Assembly: GCF_002086635.1 (NCBI RefSeq)
Contig: NZ_MVHD01000056.1
Coordinates: 1 to 34,304 of the forward strand
Reading direction: 5' to 3'
DNA: 34,304 nucleotides
Source: Mycobacterium alsense
Lineage (GTDB): Bacteria; Actinomycetota; Actinomycetes; Mycobacteriales; Mycobacteriaceae
Below are positions 27,111 through 34,304 of the stretch, piece by piece. Each line of letters starts with the position of its first letter. Position 1 is the stretch's first letter. A program made the position numbers and the translations under genes. The notes under the pieces are model-generated. The model was not told the DNA's origin, did not search any database, and saw only the letters and a list, made by a program, of their open reading frames with translations.

Positions 27111-28769
27111 ATGAGTGAGTCGCTCGGGCTGTCGATCGGGGCGGCCAACCTGGTGGCGGCCCGCGCGGGCGGCGCCACGGTGGCCCGCAGCGCGGTGCTG
27201 ACGCTGTTCGAAAACCGCCCCACCGAAATCGGCCTGCCGGAAGAGAACCCGGGCCTGACCGAACCGGGGCTGGTGCTGCGCGGATTCGTCGAGCGGGTCG
27301 GGGACCGGGCCCCGTTGGTGGCGGCCGACGGGACGAAGTACCTCGGCGAGGTGCTGACGGTCGAAGCGATCGAGGCCATGGCGCGCACGGTCGGCTACGG
27401 CAGCCCGGTCACCGTCGCGGTCCCCGCCTACTGGTCCGAGGCGCAGACCACCGCGCTGCGAGAGGAATTCTTCGCCCAGCCGGAGCTGAGCCGCGGCGGC
27501 GTCGCGCCGGCCCTGGTCTCCGACGCCACCGCGGCGCTCGCCGCGCTGCGCACCGGCCCGGGATTCCCCGCCGGCGGGGTCGTCGCGGTGTGCGATTTCG
27601 GCGCGAGCGGCACCAGCGTCACCCTGATCGACGCCGGGAACTCGCGGCAGATCGGCCCGTCGGTGCGCGACACCGCGCTGTCCGGCGACGGGATCGACCA
27701 ACTTGTCCTCGATCACGTGCGCGCCGTATCGGACACCGACACCCGCGGCCTCGAAAGCACCGCGCGGATCGGGGCCGGCGGCCGCCTGCTCGCCGAGTGC
27801 CGCCGCGCCAAGGAGCGGCTGTCCACGGCGACGGCCGCCACCGTCGCGGGGGACTCGGGCGACCACGTCCGGCTGGCCCGCCTGGAGCTCGAACAACTCA
27901 TCTCCCCAGCGCTGGAGCGGTTCCTCGATAATTTGGAGGAAGCCTTGCGGCGCAACGGGATTCAACGATCCGGCCTGGCGGCCGTCGCGATGGTCGGCGG
28001 GGGCGCCGCGATCCCGCTGATCAACGCGCGCCTGTTCGAGCGCCTGGGGACGCCGGTCCACAGCGCACCGCGGCCCGCGTTCGCCGCCGCCGTCGGCGCG
28101 GCCGCGCTGGGTCAGCAGCAGGCCGCGGCGGGCGTCGCGACCGCGGCGAGTCCCGTCGTCGAGAACCCGACCGAGGCCGTCGAGACCTCCCGGGTCGCCG
28201 GGGGCGGTCCGGCCCTGGCGTGGTCTCAGGACGCCGACGACGCCGCCGAGCCGGTGCCCTACACCGGACCCGACATGACCGGCGAATACGGCCGGGAGCC
28301 AACGGGATCGGCCCCCGCTGGCGAACCCTCGCTGCCCTGGTACAAGCGCACGGCGCTGGTCTTGAGCGTGGTCGGCGCGGCCGCGGCCGTGCTGGTCGCG
28401 GTGGTGCTGGCGCTGACGCTGGGCCACCCGAGAACCAGCCCGGCCAACACCACGCCGCCCAACCAGCCGGGGCCGCCGCCGACGTCGCAGACGGTGACGA
28501 TCACCGGCCCGGACGACAGCACCACCGTCACCGTGCTGCCACCCCCGCCGTCGCCGTCGACGCAGTCGCCGGCGCCGAGCTCCACCAGCGAGCCCCCGGC
28601 CACCACGACGACCACCGGCCAGCCCCCGACCACGACGACCACGAGCGCCGCGCCGACCACGACGTCGCAGGCGCCCACGACGTCGCAGGCGCCCACCTCG
28701 TCGCAGGCGCCCACCACGCGGCCCAGACCTCTGCTGCCCCCGTTCCTGCCCCAGCCACCCAGGCCCTGA
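27111..28769 (+). CDS. Membrane-anchored Hsp70/actin-fold ATPase-like protein
   Basis: 552 residues. The first 330 have the Hsp70/actin nucleotide-binding landmarks: LGLSIGAANLVAA (phosphate 1), VAVCDFGASGTSVTLID with Asp162 (phosphate 2) and AMVGGGAAIPLI at 294-305 (adenosine). There is no DnaK substrate-binding domain. Instead comes a linker, then P-W410-Y-K-R, one membrane helix (about 415-437), and a 110-residue Thr/Pro/Ser tail with repeated QAPTTS units. Topology is probably ATPase inside, tail in the cell wall. ATG 27111 is used; GTG 27102 is possible. It shares the PWY(K/R)R-helix-Pro tail design with the gene before it. Several key glycines differ from DnaK, so ATPase activity needs proof. 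Confidence 0.85.
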   Translation: MSESLGLSIGAANLVAARAGGATVARSAVLTLFENRPTEIGLPEENPGLTEPGLVLRGFVERVGDRAPLVAADGTKYLGEVLTVEAIEAMARTVGYGSPVTVAVPAYWSEAQTTALREEFFAQPELSRGGVAPALVSDATAALAALRTGPGFPAGGVVAVCDFGASGTSVTLIDAGNSRQIGPSVRDTALSGDGIDQLVLDHVRAVSDTDTRGLESTARIGAGGRLLAECRRAKERLSTATAATVAGDSGDHVRLARLELEQLISPALERFLDNLEEALRRNGIQRSGLAAVAMVGGGAAIPLINARLFERLGTPVHSAPRPAFAAAVGAAALGQQQAAAGVATAASPVVENPTEAVETSRVAGGGPALAWSQDADDAAEPVPYTGPDMTGEYGREPTGSAPAGEPSLPWYKRTALVLSVVGAAAAVLVAVVLALTLGHPRTSPANTTPPNQPGPPPTSQTVTITGPDDSTTVTVLPPPPSPSTQSPAPSSTSEPPATTTTTGQPPTTTTTSAAPTTTSQAPTTSQAPTSSQAPTTRPRPLLPPFLPQPPRP

Positions 28770-28891
28770 GGCGGGGTTAGGGCAGCCTTTCTCGCGCCCA
28801 AGGCCGGGGAGATGCAACTATGAGCAGGGCCTAAGCAGGCAAAAGACGGGGGCCGAGGACCCCGCATGACTAGGCATTGGAGAGGTCTTCT

Positions 28892-31741
28892 GTGGACACA
28901 CAGATGCTCATCAGACTGGTAGTGGGCATGGGCATGACGGCGGTCGTGCTCCTATTCGCCGCGCGGCGGGTCCTGTGGCTGTTCAAACTGGTCACCGCCG
29001 GTAAACCGGCCACCGGGCACGCCGACAACGTCGGCGAGCGGATCTGGACGGAGATCGCCGAGGTCTTCGGGCAGCGCCGGCTGCTGAAGTGGTCGATCCC
29101 CGGCCTGGCGCACTTCTTCACCATGTGGGGATTTTTCATCCTGCTCACGGTCTACATCGAGGCCTACGGCCTGCTCTTCCAGGACAATTTCCACATCCCG
29201 ATCATCGGTCGGTGGGACGCGCTGGGCTTTTTGCAGGACTTCTTCGCGACCGCCGTCTTCCTCGGCATCGCCACCTTCGCGATCATCCGGTTGCGGACCG
29301 AGCCGAAGGAGTACGGCCGCTCGTCGCGGTTCTACGGCTCGCACACCGGCGGCGCCTGGCTGATCCTGTTCATGATCTTCAACGTCATCTGGACCTACGT
29401 GCTGGTGCGCGGGTCCGCGGTGAACAACGGCACGCTCCCCTACGGCAACGGCGCGTTCCTGTCACAGTTGTTCGGGGTGATCCTGCGTCCGCTCGGGCAC
29501 ACCGGTAACGAGGTCCTGGAGACGGTCGCCCTGCTGCTGCACATCGGCGTCATGCTGGCGTTCCTGATCATCGTGCTGCACTCCAAGCACCTGCACATCT
29601 TTTTGGCGCCGATCAACGTCATCTTCAAGCGGCTGCCCGACGGGCTGGGCCCGCTGCTGCCGATCGAGGCCGACGGCAAGCCGATCGACTTCGAAAACCC
29701 GCCCGACGACGCCGAATTCGGCCGCGGCAAGATCGAGGACTTCAGCTGGAAGGCGATGCTGGACTTCGCCACCTGTACCGAGTGTGGGCGCTGTCAGTCG
29801 CAGTGCCCGGCCTGGAACACCGGAAAGCCGCTGTCGCCCAAGCTCGTCATCATGGACCTGCGCGACCACTGGATGGCCAAAGCGCCGTACATCCTGGGCG
29901 ACAAGCAGTCTCCCGCCGAGAGCACCCCGGAGGGCGGGCTCGGCGAGAAACTGTCCGGCGAGAAGCACGCCGAGGAACACCACGTCCCCGAGTCGGGCTT
30001 CGGCCGTGTCATGGGCTCCGGGCCCGAGCAGGCGACCCGCCCCCTGGTGGGCACCGAAGAGCAGGGCGGCGTCATCGACCCCGACGTGCTGTGGTCCTGC
30101 GTGACCTGTGGGGCGTGTGTCGAGCAATGCCCGGTGGACATCGAGCACGTCGACCACATCGTCGATATGCGCCGCTACCAGGTGATGATGGAGTCGGAGT
30201 TCCCCTCCGAGCTGTCGGTGCTGTTCAAAAACCTTGAGACCAAAGCCAATCCGTGGGGGCAGAACGCCTCCGACCGCACCAACTGGATCGACGAGGTCGA
30301 CTTCGACGTGCCGGTCTACGGCGAGGATGTCGACAGCTTCGACGGCTACGAGTACCTGTTCTGGGTGGGCTGCGCCGGCGCCTACGACGACAAGGCCAAG
30401 AAGACCACCAAGGCCGTCGCCGAGCTGCTGGCCATCGCCGGCGTGAAGTTCATGGTGCTGGGGACCGGCGAAACCTGCAACGGCGACTCCGCGCGCCGCT
30501 CGGGCAACGAGTTCTTGTTCCAGCAGCTGGCCCAGCAGGCCGTGGAGACCCTGGACGGGGTGTTCGAGGGCGTGGAGACCGTCGACCGCAAGATCGTGGT
30601 GACCTGCCCGCATTGCTTCAACACGCTGGGCCGCGAGTACCGGCAGCTGGGCGCCAACTACAGCGTGCTGCACCACACGCAGCTGCTCAACCGGCTGGTG
30701 CGCGACCAGAAGCTGGTCCCGGTCACCCCGGTCTCGCAGGACATCACCTACCACGACCCCTGCTACCTGGGCCGGCACAACAAGGTGTACGAGGCGCCGC
30801 GCGAGCTGATCGGCGCGTCCGGCGCCAACCTCACCGAGATGCCGCGCAACGCCGAGCGCAGCTTCTGCTGCGGCGCGGGCGGCGCGCGGATGTGGATGGA
30901 AGAGCACATCGGCAAGCGCATCAACCACGAACGCGTCGACGAGGCGCTGGCCACCGGGGCGGCCACCGTCGCCACCGCGTGCCCGTTCTGCCGGGTGATG
31001 ATCACCGACGGGGTCAACGACCGTCAGGAGGAGGCCGGGCGCAGCGGCGTCGAGGTGCTCGACGTGGCCCAGATCCTGCTCGCGTCACTCGAGTACGACA
31101 AGGCGACGCTGCCCGAGAAGGGCACGGCCGCAACGGAAGCCGAGAAGCGGGCCGCCGAAAAGCCCAAGGCGGCCCCCAAGGCGGAGGCCGCGACCGCGAC
31201 CGCGCCTGCCGAGGCGCCGGCCAAGGCCGAGGAACCCGAACCCGCCAAGGCCGCCGAGCCGGCCAAGGCCGCCCCCGCCAAGGGGCTCGGGATCGCCGGC
31301 GGCGCCAAGCGACCCGGCGCCAAGAAAGCCGCGCCCACCGCGGCGGCCCCGGCGGCCCCGGCGGCCGAGGAGGCGCCCGCCGCACCTGCCAAGGGGCTGG
31401 GCATCGCCGCCGGCGCCAAGCGGCCCGGCGCCAAGAAGGCGGCCCCGGCGGCCGAGCAGGCCTCGCCGGCCGAGGCCACAGCAGAAGCCAAGACCGCCGA
31501 GGAGCCCAAGGCACCGGCCGCGCCTGCCAAGGGGCTGGGCATCGCCGCCGGCGCCAAGCGGCCCGGCGCCAAGAAGGCGGCCCCGGCGGCCGAGGCCAAG
31601 CCCGCCGCAGAGCCCGCCGAGGCCAAGCCCGCCGCGGAGCCCGAGCCCGCCGCGCAAGGCGACGGCGACGCGGCACCGCCCCCACCGCCCGCCAAGGGGC
31701 TGGGCATCGCACGCGGGGCACGCCCACCCGGCAAACGCTGA
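28892..31741 (+). CDS. Membrane iron-sulfur reductase with CCG domains (Rv0338c-like)
   Basis: 949 residues. About five N-terminal membrane helices with histidines (AHFFTMWGFF, LLLHIGVMLAF, LHSKHLHIF) resemble NarI-type heme-binding subunits. Two [4Fe-4S] ferredoxin motifs follow: C295/298/301/305 (CTECGRCQSQCP) and C403/406/409/413 (CVTCGACVEQCP). Two cysteine-rich CCG-type domains come next (WVGCAG, GETCNGD, CPHCFN, HDPCYLGRHN, FCCGAGG), as in heterodisulfide reductase HdrD and GlpC. The final 200 residues are an Ala/Pro/Lys/Glu tail with four copies of AKGLGIAxGA(K/R). It likely moves electrons between a cytosolic donor and quinone; partners are unknown. GTG 28892 has GGAGAGG six bases upstream, which sets the start. 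Rv0338c of M. tuberculosis is similar. Confidence 0.93.
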   Translation: MDTQMLIRLVVGMGMTAVVLLFAARRVLWLFKLVTAGKPATGHADNVGERIWTEIAEVFGQRRLLKWSIPGLAHFFTMWGFFILLTVYIEAYGLLFQDNFHIPIIGRWDALGFLQDFFATAVFLGIATFAIIRLRTEPKEYGRSSRFYGSHTGGAWLILFMIFNVIWTYVLVRGSAVNNGTLPYGNGAFLSQLFGVILRPLGHTGNEVLETVALLLHIGVMLAFLIIVLHSKHLHIFLAPINVIFKRLPDGLGPLLPIEADGKPIDFENPPDDAEFGRGKIEDFSWKAMLDFATCTECGRCQSQCPAWNTGKPLSPKLVIMDLRDHWMAKAPYILGDKQSPAESTPEGGLGEKLSGEKHAEEHHVPESGFGRVMGSGPEQATRPLVGTEEQGGVIDPDVLWSCVTCGACVEQCPVDIEHVDHIVDMRRYQVMMESEFPSELSVLFKNLETKANPWGQNASDRTNWIDEVDFDVPVYGEDVDSFDGYEYLFWVGCAGAYDDKAKKTTKAVAELLAIAGVKFMVLGTGETCNGDSARRSGNEFLFQQLAQQAVETLDGVFEGVETVDRKIVVTCPHCFNTLGREYRQLGANYSVLHHTQLLNRLVRDQKLVPVTPVSQDITYHDPCYLGRHNKVYEAPRELIGASGANLTEMPRNAERSFCCGAGGARMWMEEHIGKRINHERVDEALATGAATVATACPFCRVMITDGVNDRQEEAGRSGVEVLDVAQILLASLEYDKATLPEKGTAATEAEKRAAEKPKAAPKAEAATATAPAEAPAKAEEPEPAKAAEPAKAAPAKGLGIAGGAKRPGAKKAAPTAAAPAAPAAEEAPAAPAKGLGIAAGAKRPGAKKAAPAAEQASPAEATAEAKTAEEPKAPAAPAKGLGIAAGAKRPGAKKAAPAAEAKPAAEPAEAKPAAEPEPAAQGDGDAAPPPPPAKGLGIARGARPPGKR
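31276..31740 (+). repeat. Degenerate coding repeats in the C-terminal tail of the iron-sulfur reductase
   Basis: Four copies code P-A-K-G-L-G-I-A-x-G-A-(K/R)-x-P-G. Two of them, 31385-31456 and 31523-31594, are 72-bp direct repeats identical base for base, 138 bp apart. Recombination between them would delete or add 46 residues in frame. Confidence 0.88.
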
Positions 31742-31893
31742 CCGCCCGCCGCGCCGAACGTGCAGCCACTGCGAAAAATCGGCAGAAAATTCGCAACAGG
31801 TGCACGCTCGGCGACGCGCGCGGCCGCAACGCCTGCGGCCGGTATTCGGCGCCGTCAGCAAATTTGATTGGACAGCAGTGGCACCATAGATGG

Positions 31894-33168
31894 GTGACCA
31901 CGCACCCGCTGCCCGCGCACGGCTCCGCTTTTCAAGTCGGACATCACCGGCAGCGGGCCTTCGCGCAGTCGTCCAAATTGCAGGACGTGCTGTACGAGAT
32001 CCGCGGCCCGGTGCACCAGCACGCGGCGCGGCTGGAGGCCGAGGGGCACCGCATCCTCAAGCTCAACATCGGCAACCCGGCGCCGTTCGGCTTCGAGGCG
32101 CCCGACGTGATCATGCGCGACATGATCCAGGCCCTGCCCTACGCGCAGGGCTATTCCGACTCGCAGGGCATCCTGCCCGCCCGCCGCGCGGTGGTGACCC
32201 GTTACGAGCTCGTCGAGGACTTCCCTCGGTTCGACGTCGACGACGTGTACCTGGGCAACGGCGTCTCCGAGCTGATCACGATGACGCTGCAGGCCCTGCT
32301 GGACAACGGCGACCAGGTGCTGATCCCGTCGCCGGACTACCCGCTGTGGACGGCGTCGACGTCGCTGGCCGGCGGCACGCCCGTGCACTACCTGTGCGAC
32401 GAGACCCAGAACTGGCAGCCCGACATCGCCGACCTCGAGTCGAAGATCACCGAGCGCACCAAGGCGCTGGTCGTGATCAACCCCAACAACCCCACCGGCG
32501 CGGTGTACGGCCGCGAAATCCTCACCCAGATGGTCGATTTGGCCCGCAAGCACCAGCTGCTGCTGCTCGCCGACGAGATCTACGACAAGATCCTCTACGA
32601 CGACGCCAGGCACATCAGCGTGGCCTCGCTCGCCCCGGACCTGCTGTGCCTGACGTTCAACGGCCTGTCCAAGGCCTACCGGGTCGCCGGTTACCGGGCC
32701 GGCTGGCTGGCCATCACCGGACCCAAGGACCACGCCGGCAGCTTCATCGAGGGGATCAGCCTGCTGGCCAACATGCGGCTGTGCCCCAACGTCCCCGCCC
32801 AGCACGCGATCCAGGTCGCCCTCGGGGGCTACCAGAGCATCGACGACCTGGTCCTGCCCGGCGGCCGGCTGCTCGAGCAGCGCGACGTCGCCTGGACCAA
32901 GCTCAACGAGATCCCCGGGGTTTCTTGCGTCAAACCCGAGGGCGCGCTGTACGCGTTTCCGCGGCTGGACCCGGAGGTCTACGAGATCGTCGACGACGAG
33001 CAGCTGGTCCTGGACCTGCTGCTGCAGGAGAAGATCCTCGTCACCCAGGGCACCGGCTTCAACTGGCCGCAGCACGATCACCTGCGCATCGTGACCCTGC
33101 CGTGGTCCCGCGACCTGGCCGCCGCGATCGAGCGGCTGGGCAACTTCCTGACCGGCTACCGGCAGTGA
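31894..33168 (+). CDS. aspC: PLP-dependent aminotransferase AspC (class I/II)
   Basis: 424 residues, fold type I aminotransferase. The PLP lysine is K260 in FNGLSKAYRVAGYRAGW. The phosphate and cofactor motifs NPNNPTGAVY and LADEIYDKILYDD are present, and substrate-binding Arg is probably in HLRIVTLPW. Members closest to this sequence are annotated AspC in mycobacteria (Rv0337c) but resemble AlaA-type alanine aminotransferases, so aspartate specificity is not proven. GTG 31894 is the first start consistent with the family; no good ribosome binding site is visible. It follows the Rv0338c-like gene by about 150 bp, as in M. tuberculosis. Confidence 0.94.
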   Translation: MTTHPLPAHGSAFQVGHHRQRAFAQSSKLQDVLYEIRGPVHQHAARLEAEGHRILKLNIGNPAPFGFEAPDVIMRDMIQALPYAQGYSDSQGILPARRAVVTRYELVEDFPRFDVDDVYLGNGVSELITMTLQALLDNGDQVLIPSPDYPLWTASTSLAGGTPVHYLCDETQNWQPDIADLESKITERTKALVVINPNNPTGAVYGREILTQMVDLARKHQLLLLADEIYDKILYDDARHISVASLAPDLLCLTFNGLSKAYRVAGYRAGWLAITGPKDHAGSFIEGISLLANMRLCPNVPAQHAIQVALGGYQSIDDLVLPGGRLLEQRDVAWTKLNEIPGVSCVKPEGALYAFPRLDPEVYEIVDDEQLVLDLLLQEKILVTQGTGFNWPQHDHLRIVTLPWSRDLAAAIERLGNFLTGYRQ

Positions 33169-33171
33169 GGG

Positions 33172-33183
33172 GCCCGCGCGGGC
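33172..33183. repeat. 12-bp perfect GC palindrome after aspC
   Basis: GCCCGCGCGGGC lies four bases after the aspC stop. As RNA it forms only a four-base-pair stem, and no U-run follows, so a terminator role is doubtful. Confidence 0.3.
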
Positions 33184-33185
33184 GC

Positions 33186-33203
33186 TGAAAATATGAATTT
33201 TCA
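33186..33203. repeat. AT-rich perfect inverted repeat between aspC and PE_PGRS
   Basis: TGAAAAT and ATTTTCA flank ATGA. This 18-bp AT-rich palindrome stands out in an otherwise about 70% GC region and lies about 85 bp before the PE_PGRS start, a position suited to an operator. A weak aspC terminator is the alternative. Confidence 0.5.
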
Positions 33204-33288
33204 CTGAAGCGCCGCCAACCGGGCGCGCATCGCGCGTCGCTGCCGTTGGGTCGATCGCAACCGAGCGATCAAGCCATGGAGGTGTCGG

Positions 33289-34304
33289 GTGTCTTTTGTG
33301 ATCGCTACCCCGGATGTAATCACCGCGACGGCGTCTGATCTGGCCAACCTCGGGTCGGCGCTCAGCGCAGCCAACGCGGCGGCGACGGCCCGGACGACGG
33401 CCGTGGTGGCAGCGGGCGCCGACGAAGTGTCGGCGGCCATCGCGGCGATGTTTTCCCAGCACGCCGAGCGATTTCAGGCGCTCAACGCGCGGGCGGCGGC
33501 CTTTCACGCCGGATTCGCCCAGGCCCTGGCGGGCGCCTCGGGTTCTTACGCCGCCGCCGAGGCCGCGGCCGTCACGCCGCTGCAGGACCTGCTCAACGCC
33601 ATCAACGCGCCCTTCCTGACGCTGGCCGGCCGCCCGCTGATCGGCAACGGCGCGCCCGGGGCCCCGGGGACCGGGGCCAACGGCGGGGCCGGCGGCATCC
33701 TGTTCGGCAACGGCGGGGCCGGCGGGTCCGGTGCGTCCGGCACCGCGGGGATGCCGGGCGGCAACGGCGGGCCCGCCGGGCTGTTCGGCACGGGCGGCGC
33801 CGGGGGCGCCGGCGGCAGCGCGACGACCGGGGTCGGCGGGGCCGGCGGCGCCGGCGGCGCGGGCGGCACCGGGGGCATCGGCACCACGGGCGGCGCGGGC
33901 GGTATGGGCGGAGCCGGTGCGGGCGGCGGGATCGGTGGTGCCGGGGGAGCCGGCGGTGCCGACACCGGAATGTTCGGTGCCGGCGGGCTGCTCGGTTCGG
34001 GCGGCGCGGGCGGCGTCGGTGGCGCCGGTGGTTTGGGCGGTGACGGCGGGACCGGCGGCAGCGGCGTCGGCCATGGTTTGGCCGGCGGGACCGGTGGCAC
34101 CGGCGGCATCGGTGGTAACGCGGGAGCCGGCGGGGCCGGCGGCTCGGGCGGCTCGCTGGGCGCCGCAGGAGCGGCGGGCGTCTACGGAGCCGGCGGTACC
34201 GGCGGTGGCGGCGGAACCGGCGGCGTCGGCGACGTCGGCGCGCTGGGTGCGGCCGGCGGTGGCCAGGGCGGGACCGGCCTGGCCGGTGGGGCCGGGGGTC
34301 AGGG
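33289..34304 (+). CDS. PE_PGRS family protein, 5' part (runs off the right edge)
   Basis: From GTG 33289 the frame is open to the window end (338 codons). The N-terminus MSFVIATPDVITATASDL is a PE domain, but the signature is Pro8-Asp9 instead of Pro-Glu. A YxxxE secretion element (Y87 to E91) and the GRPLIGNG linker lead into Gly-Gly-Ala/Thr PGRS repeats. GGAGG at 33278-33282, six bases upstream, fixes the GTG start. Likely an ESX-5 substrate at the cell surface. Its PE domain closely resembles that of the PE_PGRS gene at the left edge, which lies in opposite orientation. Confidence 0.94.
   Translation, partial: MSFVIATPDVITATASDLANLGSALSAANAAATARTTAVVAAGADEVSAAIAAMFSQHAERFQALNARAAAFHAGFAQALAGASGSYAAAEAAAVTPLQDLLNAINAPFLTLAGRPLIGNGAPGAPGTGANGGAGGILFGNGGAGGSGASGTAGMPGGNGGPAGLFGTGGAGGAGGSATTGVGGAGGAGGAGGTGGIGTTGGAGGMGGAGAGGGIGGAGGAGGADTGMFGAGGLLGSGGAGGVGGAGGLGGDGGTGGSGVGHGLAGGTGGTGGIGGNAGAGGAGGSGGSLGAAGAAGVYGAGGTGGGGGTGGVGDVGALGAAGGGQGGTGLAGGAGGQ

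Noticed and set aside
27111..28769. A second dnaK
   Set aside because: The nucleotide-binding motifs are divergent and the substrate-binding domain is replaced by a membrane helix and a Pro/Thr tail.
28774..28792. An IdeR-box-like sequence (TTAGGGCAGCCT) upstream of the Rv0338c-like gene
   Set aside because: Only about 10 of 19 positions agree with the IdeR consensus and the second half-site is not recognisable.
28845..28865. Hairpin GGGG...CCCC after the Hsp70-like gene as a terminator
   Set aside because: Only a four-base-pair stem and no U-run; not enough to call.
31855..34074. A long minus-strand open frame across aspC and the PE_PGRS start
   Set aside because: It lies opposite well-supported genes and its start is in PGRS repeats; high GC content explains the lack of stops.

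Overview
The window is chromosomal DNA from a slow-growing Mycobacterium. The base composition is very GC-rich. PE_PGRS genes enter at both ends, and a 10.5-kb PPE-MPTR gene lies next to the dnaK-grpE-dnaJ-hspR operon. As I remember the M. tuberculosis H37Rv map, the backbone is collinear with Rv0337c-Rv0385 read in reverse: an Rv0385-like flavohemoglobin, a PPE8-like giant, hspR, dnaJ1, grpE, dnaK, an LpqJ-like protein, an Rv0338c-like iron-sulfur reductase and aspC. PE_PGRS genes are reported missing from the M. avium complex, so a PE_PGRS-bearing slow grower (kansasii, marinum, szulgai or gordonae type) fits better. The species cannot be fixed from this sequence.

Layout. 1-667: 5' part of a PE_PGRS gene (minus). 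821-2913: a globin-reductase fusion and an aldose-1-epimerase-like gene. 3048-13568: the PPE-MPTR giant, built from seven large modules. 13587-17774: hspR, dnaJ, grpE and dnaK (minus), controlled from 17775-17944, where two HspR-type inverted repeats (HAIR) lie. 17945-21442: a LysR regulator diverging from an aldehyde dehydrogenase plus metal-dependent amidohydrolase/decarboxylase pair. 21439-25790: a MobA-like nucleotidyltransferase diverging from a molybdenum hydroxylase operon in the order large, FAD, [2Fe-2S]. 25894-28769: a three-gene envelope cluster (LpqJ-like exported protein, single-pass Pro-rich protein, membrane-anchored Hsp70-like ATPase without a substrate-binding domain). 28892-33168: Rv0338c-like membrane iron-sulfur reductase and aspC. 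33289 to the end: 5' part of a second PE_PGRS gene (plus).

How genes work together. DnaK, GrpE and DnaJ form the Hsp70 cycle, and HspR, encoded last, should repress the operon at the HAIR sites. The MobA-like protein probably matures the molybdenum cofactor of the neighbouring hydroxylase, which like the ALDH/amidohydrolase pair has an unknown, possibly aromatic or aldehyde, substrate. The envelope cluster sits where H37Rv has iniBAC and is the best candidate here for a little-described system. No gene-free stretch exceeds 300 bases; the longest are about 120-170 bases. I found no tRNA, rRNA, CRISPR array, insertion sequence or prophage.
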